Below are positions 55,744 to 64,000 of a DNA stretch of 64,000 nucleotides, one piece after another. Below the pieces are notes generated by a model. The model saw only the letters and a list, made by a program, of their open reading frames with translations. It did not search any database and was not told where the DNA came from. The stretch covers positions 124,001 through 188,000 of the forward strand of contig NZ_BMSA01000022.1 of assembly GCF_014648915.1 (NCBI RefSeq), read 5' to 3'. Every line of letters starts with the position of its first letter. Positions within the stretch are counted from its first letter, which is position 1. The DNA is from Streptomyces phaeofaciens. GTDB taxonomy: Bacteria; Actinomycetota; Actinomycetes; Streptomycetales; Streptomycetaceae. The position numbers were made by a program, and so were the translations under genes.

Positions 55744-56421
55744 ATGTCCACAGGCGTGATCATCGCTCTGATCGTGGCGGTCGTCGTGGTCGCCGTCGCG
55801 GCCGTCCCGGCCGTGCGGGCCCGGGGATCGCGAGGCGCAGGCGGCCTGAAGCGGCGCTTCGGGCCCGAGTACGACCGTGCCGTCGACCGGCACGACGGGG
55901 ACTTCAAGGCGGCCGAGCGGGAACTCGGCGCTCTCGTGGAGCGGCACGGCGGACTGCGCGAGCGGCCGCTGGAGCCCGCGGAACGCGAGCGGTACGAGGC
56001 CCGCTGGACGGCCGTGCAGGAGCACTTCGTCGACTCGCCGAGGAAGGCGGTCGCCGAGGCCGACCAGCTGCTCGCGGAGGTGGCCGGCGCGCGCGGCTTC
56101 CCGGACGGCGCGCAGTACGACGAACAGGTCGCCGCGCTCTCCGTGCACCACGCACACCATGTGCAGGGCTACCGGACCGTGCACCGCGTCACCCGGGTGA
56201 CGCCCGACGGCTCACCGGACGCGGCCGCGCCCGGCACGGAGGACATGCGGGCCGCCCTGCTCGAGGCCCGCGCGCTCTTCGACGACCTGCTCACCCCGGC
56301 CCGCGGCGAGCCCGATCGCCGTCACCGCGCCGAGCACACCGCGGCGGCCGCCACGCCAGGGGCCGACGGCCACCGCCGTCTGCCGCGCGCTTTCCACCGT
56401 CAGCAGCCGAAGGAGGGCTGA
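55744..56421 (+). CDS. Hypothetical protein with N-terminal membrane segment
   Basis: A 225-residue protein. The start MSTGVIIALIVAVVVVAVAA is a single membrane anchor or uncleaved signal; the rest is soluble and helical (DRAVDRHDGDFKAAERELGA). A central region PRKAVAEADQLLAEVA is similar to part of the next gene product (PRDAVEEADHVLEELA), so the two are probably paralogous. GGAGGG is 5 nt before the ATG. It is followed after 5 nt by that gene, so the two are an operon. Function unknown. Confidence 0.8.
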   Translation: MSTGVIIALIVAVVVVAVAAVPAVRARGSRGAGGLKRRFGPEYDRAVDRHDGDFKAAERELGALVERHGGLRERPLEPAERERYEARWTAVQEHFVDSPRKAVAEADQLLAEVAGARGFPDGAQYDEQVAALSVHHAHHVQGYRTVHRVTRVTPDGSPDAAAPGTEDMRAALLEARALFDDLLTPARGEPDRRHRAEHTAAAATPGADGHRRLPRAFHRQQPKEG

Positions 56422-56426
56422 GCGAG

Positions 56427-56891
56427 ATGCCGGACGTGACACCGAAGGGACGCGGCACGGTGACCGGGGCCGAGGACGCGAAGGGCACCGGGGCCGACGT
56501 GGCCGCCGGGGGTGACGGCCGGGGTTCGTCGCCGTCGCCGTCACCGTCGTCGCCCTCGATCTCGCCCTCGCCGGCGAGCAAGGCACCGCAGGAGTCCCGG
56601 ACCCCGCCGTCGCTGCTCCCGCGCGACGAGTGCGACAAGCTCACCGCCCGTCTGGAGCACGCGGTCGTCGGGTTCGTGGACGGCCCGCGGGACGCCGTGG
56701 AGGAGGCCGACCACGTCCTGGAGGAACTGGCGGCCCGCCTGACCGACGTCGTGCAGCGCCGGCGCCGTACCCTGCGCGGTTCCTGGCGGCCGGCCGGCCC
56801 CGGGGACGGGGAGCCCGCCGCCGACACCGAGCAACTCCGGCTGGCCCTGCGGGACTACCGCGAGCTGAGCGAGCGGCTACTGCGCATGTGA
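56427..56891 (+). CDS. Hypothetical protein, partner of the preceding gene
   Basis: A 154-residue protein. The first 60 residues are a Ser/Pro-rich low-complexity region (SSPSPSPSSPSISPSPASKA), and the remaining 90 are a helical domain (LTARLEHAVVGFVDGPRDAV ... LRLALRDYRELSERLLRM) related to the middle of the upstream protein. Start and stop of the pair are 5 nt apart. The 3' end overlaps the DUF1992 gene by 15 nt. Role unknown. Confidence 0.75.
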   Translation: MPDVTPKGRGTVTGAEDAKGTGADVAAGGDGRGSSPSPSPSSPSISPSPASKAPQESRTPPSLLPRDECDKLTARLEHAVVGFVDGPRDAVEEADHVLEELAARLTDVVQRRRRTLRGSWRPAGPGDGEPAADTEQLRLALRDYRELSERLLRM

Positions 56892-57326
56892 TCCCTCACC
56901 GTGGACCCCGCCCGGGGCCCCCGCGTCCGCCCGGCGCTCCCGCCACTCCCGTACGACCGCTTCCACGTCGTACGGCTTCATGCCCAGCGGGGGGCCGGGC
57001 GGCGGCTTGAACATCATCTCGCGGAGCTTGACGTTGACGTCCGTGATGATCTTCCGGACGATGCGTTCCGAGGAGGCCGCGTACGCCGCCGCGAGGGCGT
57101 CCTCCGCCTCCTTGCGCAGGGCGAGGGCCGGAGGCAGGACCGAGAGTCCCTCGCGGGCCATCTTGGCCTTGATCCACCACAGTTCGTCGTACGACGTGTC
57201 CGTGCCCGGTGGCAACGGCTTCCCCGCGCCCGGGAGTTGGTCGAATTCGCCGCGCCGTTCCGCATCACGGATCTGCTTGTCGACCCAGGACTCGAACGGG
57301 ACACCCGGTGGCTTTCGCTCGGTCAT
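56877..57326 (-). CDS. DUF1992 protein (DnaJC28-type conserved domain)
   Basis: A 149-residue protein that begins MTERKPPGVPFESWVDKQIR. The DUF1992 core GEFDQLPGAGKPLP is followed by a helical region ending RKIITDVNVKLREMM. In eukaryotes this domain is found in the DnaJ homologue DNAJC28, in bacteria it stands alone with unknown function. The ATG has no ribosome site within the usual range and may be leaderless. Its C-terminus overlaps the preceding gene. Confidence 0.88.
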   Translation of the reverse strand: MTERKPPGVPFESWVDKQIRDAERRGEFDQLPGAGKPLPPGTDTSYDELWWIKAKMAREGLSVLPPALALRKEAEDALAAAYAASSERIVRKIITDVNVKLREMMFKPPPGPPLGMKPYDVEAVVREWRERRADAGAPGGVHGEGSHAQ

Positions 57327-57431
57327 GCGTCCATTGTGCCGGACGCGACCGGCCCGGGCGATTTATCATGCGGCCGCTGTGCAAAGACTGTTCAGCCGCC
57401 GATGCAGCCGTTGTTTCATGAAGGAGCGCAC

Positions 57432-57824
57432 GTGCTCGAACTCACCATGGCCACCGTCTCCGGGACGGAAGAGGGTGCCACGGCCGGCATGCTCATGGCC
57501 GATGCGCCCAGTGACCCGGGTGCCGTGCTGCGGGTGGGCCGGGACAAGGCCGTGTGCCGTCTGGTGACGCCCGAGGACTGGCTGTTCGTCTCCCGGGTGC
57601 ACCTGGAGTTCCTCTGCGGCCCCGAGGGCACCTGGCAGGTCACCTGGCTCCAGGGCTCCCAGGCCGAACCGTCCTCCGAGGTGCGGCTGGTGGCCGGGGC
57701 GTACGCCCAGCCGCTCACGTACGGCGGGACGGTGACGCTGCCGCGCGGTGGTTCCGGCGAGATCGTCGTCATCGACCGCACCGGGCCGCGCAGCGTCAAC
57801 GTGGGCTTCTACCACGAGCTGTAG
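57432..57824 (+). CDS. FHA-like small protein
   Basis: A 130-residue protein starting VLELTMATVSGTEEGATAGM at a GTG with AAGGAG 6 nt upstream. The middle matches the FHA fold: LRVGRDKAVCRL contains the GR loop and DWLFVSRVHLEFLCG the SRVH strand, while WQVTWLQGSQ replaces the usual NG-T loop. It may bind phosphothreonine weakly or not at all. No partner kinase is in the window. It is convergent with the O-methyltransferase gene. Confidence 0.72.
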   Translation: MLELTMATVSGTEEGATAGMLMADAPSDPGAVLRVGRDKAVCRLVTPEDWLFVSRVHLEFLCGPEGTWQVTWLQGSQAEPSSEVRLVAGAYAQPLTYGGTVTLPRGGSGEIVVIDRTGPRSVNVGFYHEL

Positions 57825-57857
57825 CCCGCACCGGGGGCTTGCCCGGGAGCCTGAGGG

Positions 57858-58529
57858 CTACGCCAGGACGCGCGCCAGCGCGAAACCGTCGTAGCCCTTG
57901 GTGCCCACCGTCTGGATCGCCGTGCCGCTCAGTCTCGGGTGCGAGCCGATCAGCTCGATCGCGGACCGGGTGCCGCGGACGTCCCCCTCGGCGCTGTCGG
58001 CGTCGACGACCCGGCCGCTCCGTACGACGTTGTCGACGACGATCAGGCTGCCCGTGCTGGTGAGCCGGAGTGCCCACTCCAGGTAGTGCTCGTTGTTGGC
58101 CTTGTCGGCGTCGATGAAGACCAGGTCGAACGGCGGCGGGTTCTCGTCGGCCAGCAGCGGCAGCGAGTCGAGGGCCGGGCCGACCCGCACCTCCACCACC
58201 TTGTCGAGGCCCGCGCGCGCGATGTTGCGCAGGGCGACCTCCGCGTGCCGCGGGCTGTACTCCAGGGAGATCAGCCGGCCGTCGGCGGGGAGGGCGCGGG
58301 CCATCCAGATGGTGCTGTAGCCGCCGAGCGTGCCGATCTCCAGGATGGTCCGCGCCCCCTGGATCTGGGCGAGCAGCTGGAGCAGCTTGCCCTGGTTCGC
58401 CGTGACGTTGACCTGGGGCAGCCCCGCGGCCTCGCTGTCGCGCAGGGCCGCGGTGGTCACCTCGTCGTCCGGGGCCAGCCGGGCCGTGAAGTAGGCGTCG
58501 ACGGCGTCCCAGACCTGCGACTCGCTCAT
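57858..58529 (-). CDS. SAM-dependent O-methyltransferase (class I, CCoAOMT-like)
   Basis: A 223-residue enzyme. The SAM-binding motif I is ILEIGTLGGYSTIWMA; FIDADKANNEHYLEW carries the metal-binding aspartates typical of the catechol/caffeoyl-CoA group; a third ligand region is VVDNVVRSGRV. GGAGG precedes the ATG by 7 nt. The natural phenolic substrate is unknown; these enzymes are found in both primary and secondary metabolism. Confidence 0.92.
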   Translation of the reverse strand: MSESQVWDAVDAYFTARLAPDDEVTTAALRDSEAAGLPQVNVTANQGKLLQLLAQIQGARTILEIGTLGGYSTIWMARALPADGRLISLEYSPRHAEVALRNIARAGLDKVVEVRVGPALDSLPLLADENPPPFDLVFIDADKANNEHYLEWALRLTSTGSLIVVDNVVRSGRVVDADSAEGDVRGTRSAIELIGSHPRLSGTAIQTVGTKGYDGFALARVLA

Positions 58530-58621
58530 GCGCTCTGCCTCCCGTGTACGCGCCTGGTGAGAACCGCTCACCCGTCATGCCAACGGCAGGGGCCGCGGGT
58601 GGGTTCCCGTCCGGCCGGTCG

Positions 58622-60169
58622 TCAGCGGTTGCCCGTGGGCGAATTCACTCGTTCGGAGGAAGGAATGCGGGAGCCGGTGAGCGGGGGCGGGGCGGTCGGC
58701 CCGGGTGGGGCGGGCGGCGCCGGCGGCGTGGCGGGCCGGGGCGGTGCCGGGGGTGTGGCCGGCCTGGGCGGCGCGGGGGGTGTGGCGGGCGCCGGGGGTA
58801 TGGGCGGCTTGGCGGGGACCGGCGGCGTGGCGGGCGGGGGAGGCGGCGCCGAGGGCTTGGGAGGTGTCGAGGGCATCGAGGGCGCGGCGCCGTCGCCGAC
58901 GGCTCCGTACCCGTACGCGTACCCGGCCCTGTCCCCGATGCCGGCATCGATGCCGATGCCGATGCCGATGCCGATGTCCTTGCCCTGGTCCCGCCGGGCC
59001 CGCCACGCGTGCGCGTGCCGGGCCCGTACCGTCCCCCGCCCCTCCCGCTCCCGGCGTACGGCGACGACGATCGCCGCCGTGGCCAGCGCCGTGAGACCGC
59101 CGCCGACCGTCAGCAGCCACACCGGGACACCGACGACCGTGACCAGCCGGTCCTCGTAGATCACCTGGCGGAAGGCGGTGTCCTCGGGCGCCCGGCGCAG
59201 CTCGTGGTCGTCGGAGATGGCCGAGGGGACCGGGAACTCCTGGGCGACGGCGGTCAGGAAGGGCGTACCGGCGGCGAGGGCGCGCAGCGGGCCCGTCGTG
59301 CTGCCGAGACGGCCCGCGAACGTGACCCGGGGGCGTTCGCCGCCGATGCGGGACGCCGGTTCCATGCGGTGCGCGGCGAGGACGTACAGGCCGAGCGACT
59401 GCGGGGTGTGCGCCAGCCGGGACAGCCGCATCGGGTAGACGAGGCGGTCGGAGGCGAAGGTGAGGTGGAGCGGTTCGAGCTCGCCGGTCAGGGGGACGCC
59501 GTCGGCCGCGGGGGCGAGCCGGACCGCCACGTACTCCCAGCGCCGGTCCACGTACGGCTGGAGCGCGTTCTCCAGGCGGCCGGGGAAGGTGAAGTCGTGG
59601 GCGGTCAGCCAGTCGCGGAGGGCGGCCGGGTCGGTGGCGGCCAGCCGGGCCACGTCGAACGGACCGAGCTTCTCGCGTCCGACGACGTCCACGCCGGACC
59701 CGGCCCTCGCGCCGGGCGGGGGTGGCGGCGGCCCGCCGTCCCCGCCGGTGGTCAGCGGCCAGTCGCCGTCCTGCGGCCAGAAGTGGTGCCGGGTGCGCTG
59801 CACGGGGGCCGTGGTTTCGGCCAGCTGGTCGAAGAGTCCGGCGTCGCCGAGCCGGACCGTCGCCCGGTTCGGCACGGGCATGATCCAGGCGGCCTGTCCG
59901 GCGCTCCCGCCGACGGTCAGGCGCATCACGATCTGCTCCTGCTCGCCGTCCCAGCGCACGACGGAGACCTCCCGGCCGACCGTCACCGGCCGCTGGTCGC
60001 CGGAGACCAGGGCGCCGCAGCCGCAGGCGTAGGCAGGGGCGACGAGCGAGCCGAGCTGGATCACCAGCAGGGCGATCAGCACGGCACCGACCCGGGCCCG
60101 TAACTCCTTCGGGCGTAGCCGATTCCAGCAGCCTCTCAGGAAACCGACCGTCCCGACCGAGCCGAGCAT
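58622..60169 (-). CDS. DUF2330 exported membrane protein with repetitive tail
   Basis: A 515-residue protein. The N-terminal hydrophobic segment VGAVLIALLVIQLGSLVAPA is followed by ACGCGALVS, where the Cys may be bonded, then a DUF2330 domain and a C-terminal membrane helix (TVVGVPVWLLTVGGGLTALA). The tail has IGIGIGIGIDAGIG from a hexanucleotide repeat and a Pro/Ala-rich stretch with repeated PATPPAPPR. GAAGGGG is 8 nt before the ATG; longer frames upstream are unsupported. Function unknown. Confidence 0.85.
   Translation of the reverse strand: MLGSVGTVGFLRGCWNRLRPKELRARVGAVLIALLVIQLGSLVAPAYACGCGALVSGDQRPVTVGREVSVVRWDGEQEQIVMRLTVGGSAGQAAWIMPVPNRATVRLGDAGLFDQLAETTAPVQRTRHHFWPQDGDWPLTTGGDGGPPPPPPGARAGSGVDVVGREKLGPFDVARLAATDPAALRDWLTAHDFTFPGRLENALQPYVDRRWEYVAVRLAPAADGVPLTGELEPLHLTFASDRLVYPMRLSRLAHTPQSLGLYVLAAHRMEPASRIGGERPRVTFAGRLGSTTGPLRALAAGTPFLTAVAQEFPVPSAISDDHELRRAPEDTAFRQVIYEDRLVTVVGVPVWLLTVGGGLTALATAAIVVAVRREREGRGTVRARHAHAWRARRDQGKDIGIGIGIGIDAGIGDRAGYAYGYGAVGDGAAPSMPSTPPKPSAPPPPPATPPVPAKPPIPPAPATPPAPPRPATPPAPPRPATPPAPPAPPGPTAPPPLTGSRIPSSERVNSPTGNR
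58949..58978. repeat. GATGCC hexanucleotide microsatellite
   Basis: Four exact GATGCC copies and a fifth with one change, inside the DUF2330 coding sequence. They encode Ile-Gly repeats on the minus strand. A slippage-prone tract, it does not alter the frame. Confidence 0.7.
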
Positions 60170-60495
60170 GCCCGCAGCCCCTTCGCCGTCCGTCCGCCGC
60201 CTGTCACCGTCCGCCGTCGCGCGTCGCCGTCGGTGACGTACGACGGTACGGCTGAACTGGTTGTTCCGTTCGTGTGACGTGCCAGTTCCGGCCGCGCTGT
60301 GACCCACATCGCGGGCCTCGGAGGCGGCCCCGCTCCCGGCGCACTATCGTCTTCCGGACAAAACGAGGGCCGACGTCAGGTGAAGCGGCGATGGCCGGCG
60401 TCTCTCCTCGGGGGTGGTGCGAGCCTCGTAGGGTTCGTCCAGGAAACACCCACGGGCGGACGTGTGGGACGAACGGGGCGGGAGGCCGACCGGGC
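60170..60495. other. 326-bp divergent region between DUF2330 and the GT87-PAP2 gene
   Basis: No gene is supported. TCACCG/CGGTGA form an inverted pair (60205-60237). TAGGGT (60429-60434) fits the TAGPuPuT -10 pattern on the plus strand about 62 nt before the GTG, but without a clear -35 it stays tentative. Otherwise I see only GC-rich sequence. Confidence 0.4.
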
Positions 60496-62556
60496 GTGGC
60501 GAATGCGGAGCACAGCGGGCGACCGACGGAGCCCTTCGGGGCGACCGCGGTCGGTACGGCGAGGGCGCGGCTGCGTGCGGCCCGCCTCGGTCTCTGGCTG
60601 GTGGCGGTGGTGCTCGCCGTGCGCCAGATGGCCGTCGTCCTCGGCACCCCGCGCGGAGAACGGCTGACGGACCTGGAGACCTGGGTCGGACCGGACGGCG
60701 TGCTGCACGTCAACGGCTCGCTCTACGACTCCACCCGCTTCACGGGCACCCCGTTCGGCGGACTCGTCCTCAAGCCCCTCACCCGGGCGGCGGAGCAGGC
60801 CCTGGGCTGGGGGTGGACCTTCGGCACCCTGCTGCTGGTCGTCGCCATCGGCCTGGTCGTCGCACGGGCCCTGCCGCAGCCGATCGGCAGACGGACGGCG
60901 CTGCTCGCCGCGCCGGTCGCGATCAGCCTGCTCATGCTGTCGCTGCCGGTGCGCAACACCCTGTGGCTCGGCCAGACCAGCGTCATCCCGGTGCTGCTGG
61001 TGCTCCTCGGCTGCTTCGTCGCCCGGGACTGGCGGACCGCCGGCGTGCTGATCGGCCTCGCGGCCGCCCTCCAGCCCACCGTCCTGCTCTTCGCCGCCCT
61101 GCTCTGGTTCACCGGCCGTCGCCGGGTCGCGGTCGCCACCGGCGCCACGTTCGCGGGGGTCACCGTCCTCACGTGGGCGGCGATGCCGCACGACTCGTAC
61201 ACCTACTGGGTGCACCACATGGCGGGGGTCGGCCTCGGCGGGGAGGCGGACGCGCTCGCCAACCAGTCCCTGCACGGCGCGCTGCTGCGCCTCGGCTTCT
61301 CCGGTCCGCCGGAGATCGGCCTGTTCCTGACGCTGGGCGCGGCCGTCGCCGTCCTCGGCATCCGCCGCGCGGTGCGTTATGCGCGCGACGGCCAGCTGCT
61401 CCTCGCGGTCGCCGTGACGGGCTGCGCGGCGATCGCCGTCTCCCCGACGACCTGGCAGCACCAACTGCTGTGGGTGCTGCCCGCGATGGTCGGCCGGGTC
61501 GGCAGGCGCGCCTCGGACCGCTACGTCTGGCCGGTGGCCGTCGTCCTGGTGACGACGCTCCCGGCGAAGATGATGCTGCCGAACATGGCGGCGCTGTACC
61601 CGCTGCGCGACAACGCGATCCTGCTGATCGCGATCGCCGCCGCGACGGTCGTCCCCTTCCTGCCGCGCACCTCCCCGTACTACCGCGCGCCGATCCCGGC
61701 GGAGTACGCGGAGCCGGTCCCGACGCGCTTCAGGCGCGTCCCGCTGCTCCCGTTCCTGCGCCGGGTCCTCACCCGGCCGAACCTGCTCCTGGAACTGCTC
61801 CTGATCCGGGTGACGTACGCGGCGTACCAGCAGGTCCGGCTGGCGGCGACCGGCGGCACCAACTCCGGCGGCCGGGCCCGCGCGGAGGCCCACGGCCGGC
61901 AGATCCTCGACCTCGAACGCCTCCTGCGCATCGACATCGAGCGCACGGTCAACCACTGGGTGGTCGGCGTCGACTGGCTCCGGAACTTCTTCGACTTCTA
62001 CTACACGTCCTTCCACTTCGTGGTGCCGCTGACGGTGCTGGCGCTGCTGTACTGGCGCCGCCCCGTCGACTACCGCTGGGCCCGCTCGGCCCTGGGCTTC
62101 GCCACCCTCCTCGCCCTGGTCGGCTTCTGGCTCTACCCGCTCGCGCCGCCGCGGCTGATGCCGGCCCTCGGCATCATCGACACCGTCCACGGCGTCCAGG
62201 ACTTCTCCCAGCCCGAGTACGGCACGCTCACCGCCCTCACCAACCAGTACGCGGCGATGCCGTCCCTCCACTTCGGCTGGTCCCTGTGGTGCGGCCTGGT
62301 GATCGCGATCGTCGCCCCGAAGTGGTGGATGAAGGCCCTCGGCCTCCTCCACCCCTTCTTCACGGTCTCGGCGATCGTCGCCACGGGCAACCACTGGATC
62401 CTGGACGCGGCCGGCGGCGCGGCGGTCGTCCTGGGCGGCTTCGGCCTGGCGTACCTGTTCATGGGGCCGCGGGCACGCTCGACGACACCGGCGGCACCGG
62501 AGAGGACGCCCCGCGGTGCGCCGGCGGCGCTCACGGGGGATCGGACGGGGGGCTGA
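60496..62556 (+). CDS. GT87 glycosyltransferase fused to PAP2-type (AUR1-like) domain
   Basis: A 686-residue polytopic membrane protein. Residues 1-400 have the GT87 pattern, with the luminal loop GVLHVNGSLYDSTRFTGTPF and multiple hydrophobic helices, as in polyprenyl-phosphate mannosyltransferases. Residues 440-660 have the PAP2_3 pattern: AMPSLHFGWSLWCG and TGNHWILDAAGGAA, the His-containing motifs of lipid phosphatases and inositol-phosphoceramide synthases. A GTG start has GGAGG 11 nt away. The arrangement suggests sugar transfer plus lipid-phosphate transfer in one protein, perhaps in phosphatidylinositol-mannoside or teichoic-type synthesis. Confidence 0.85.
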   Translation: MANAEHSGRPTEPFGATAVGTARARLRAARLGLWLVAVVLAVRQMAVVLGTPRGERLTDLETWVGPDGVLHVNGSLYDSTRFTGTPFGGLVLKPLTRAAEQALGWGWTFGTLLLVVAIGLVVARALPQPIGRRTALLAAPVAISLLMLSLPVRNTLWLGQTSVIPVLLVLLGCFVARDWRTAGVLIGLAAALQPTVLLFAALLWFTGRRRVAVATGATFAGVTVLTWAAMPHDSYTYWVHHMAGVGLGGEADALANQSLHGALLRLGFSGPPEIGLFLTLGAAVAVLGIRRAVRYARDGQLLLAVAVTGCAAIAVSPTTWQHQLLWVLPAMVGRVGRRASDRYVWPVAVVLVTTLPAKMMLPNMAALYPLRDNAILLIAIAAATVVPFLPRTSPYYRAPIPAEYAEPVPTRFRRVPLLPFLRRVLTRPNLLLELLLIRVTYAAYQQVRLAATGGTNSGGRARAEAHGRQILDLERLLRIDIERTVNHWVVGVDWLRNFFDFYYTSFHFVVPLTVLALLYWRRPVDYRWARSALGFATLLALVGFWLYPLAPPRLMPALGIIDTVHGVQDFSQPEYGTLTALTNQYAAMPSLHFGWSLWCGLVIAIVAPKWWMKALGLLHPFFTVSAIVATGNHWILDAAGGAAVVLGGFGLAYLFMGPRARSTTPAAPERTPRGAPAALTGDRTGG

Positions 62557-62643
62557 GCGGCGCCGCCCGTGCCCGCCTGCCGAGCGCCGGCGGTGGACCG
62601 GCGGTGGAGCGGAGGCTTCCCCTCCACCGTCGCCGTCCGCGAC

Positions 62644-62725
62644 CCCGGGAACCCGGGAACCCGGGAACCCGGTGGGCCGGTCCCCGCCGTCCGGCCCGCC
62701 GCGTTTCCAGGGTTCCCCGGGTTCC
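62644..62725. terminator. CCCGGGAA tandem repeat and inverted copy between convergent genes
   Basis: CCCGGGAA is repeated three and a half times (62644-62672), and its reverse complement, GGGTTCCCCGGGTTCC, lies at 62710-62725. They can pair into a long hairpin that would serve both the GT87-PAP2 gene and the thiolase gene. The repeat unit is itself partly palindromic. Confidence 0.5.
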
Positions 62726-62734
62726 TCGCCCGGA

Positions 62735-63904
<1,170 letters not shown>

Positions 63905-63925
63905 GGGTGCGGATCCTCCTCCGAG

Positions 63926-63947
63926 GAACTAGTACGTGTTCTAGTTC
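63926..63947. promoter_or_regulatory. KstR-like operator before the thiolase
   Basis: GAACTAG, 8 nt, CTAGTTC is a perfect 7-bp dyad starting 22 nt upstream of the start codon. On the minus strand the inner part reads TAGAACACGTACTA, one base off the KstR consensus TnnAACnnGTTnnA, which TetR-family repressors of sterol and fatty acid degradation recognise. No regulator gene is in view. Confidence 0.55.
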
Positions 63948-64000
63948 TTCTGAGCAGTCTGCGGACGTGATGTGCGTCACCGCAAGGGTCTTGCAGCCTT

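Noticed and set aside
54994..56184. A 396-residue version of the GNAT protein reading upstream to 56184
   Set aside because: The extra N-terminal part is antisense to the hypothetical gene at 55744, has no domain, and the family start fits 55533.
60376..62394. A 672-codon minus-strand frame opposite the GT87-PAP2 gene
   Set aside because: No recognisable domain; the plus strand encodes a clear polytopic membrane protein with known motifs.

Overview
The window is high-GC, almost fully coding actinobacterial chromosome, best explained as the core region of a Streptomyces genome. Reasons: very strong G/C bias at third codon positions, frequent GTG starts, GGAGG-type ribosome sites, TAGPuPuT-type -10 elements, and a gene order (DUF3145, fabF, acpP, fabH, fabD, fasR; then aceE, DUF3052, peroxiredoxin, TerD genes) that I recognise from Streptomyces coelicolor relatives. 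No insertion sequence, prophage, CRISPR array or rRNA was seen; one tRNA-Val (TAC) is present.

Layout. 1-3.5 kb: truncated GH3 beta-glucosidase, aldose 1-epimerase, secreted SGNH lipase. 3.7-9.2 kb: type II fatty acid synthase operon (fabD-fabH-acpP-fabF, minus strand) with its activator fasR upstream and DUF3145 converging on it. 9.3-18.4 kb: pirin, beta-lactamase-fold hydrolase, MerR plus aldo/keto reductase pair, DUF4429-SHOCT, alpha/beta hydrolase, divergent TetR/MFS pair, a small DUF4190 membrane protein and a two-pore-type ion channel. 18.5-22.6 kb: aceE (pyruvate dehydrogenase E1) divergent from DUF3052 and a PrxQ/AhpE-like peroxiredoxin.

22.8-31.7 kb is the most unusual part: a tellurium-resistance-type (Ter) block with three TerD proteins, one larger TerD/TerA-like protein and a TerC membrane protein, next to a biosynthetic arm made of an HpcH-like lyase, a phosphoribosyltransferase-TRSP protein joined in one reading frame to a StiP/PELOTA protein, and a HAD phosphatase. 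Genes of this kind have been grouped computationally as Ter-associated stress systems thought to make a nucleoside-like metabolite. The in-frame junction carries its own ribosome site and start codon.

31.7-39.9 kb: FmdB-type zinc ribbon, a class A penicillin-binding protein whose transpeptidase SxxK lysine is replaced by threonine, a CE4-like deacetylase with an altered metal motif, an exported amidase and envelope proteins. 40-49.5 kb: tRNA-Val, DUF6153-DUF305 copper-type pair, GNAT, ketopantoate reductase, DedA, DoxX, FAD/NAD(P)-binding protein, PhoD phosphatase, secreted HNH nuclease. 49.7-64 kb: a manganese (yybP-ykoY) riboswitch before a TMEM165/GDT1 transporter, HAD phosphatase, a transmembrane peptidoglycan-binding protein, an MFS exporter with a winged-helix tail, small hypotheticals, DUF1992, FHA-like protein, O-methyltransferase, DUF2330 protein, a GT87-PAP2 fusion, and a thiolase preceded by a KstR-like operator.

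Several palindromes and hairpins that could be operators or terminators were read by eye; these are listed with lower confidence where function is inferred only from symmetry and position.
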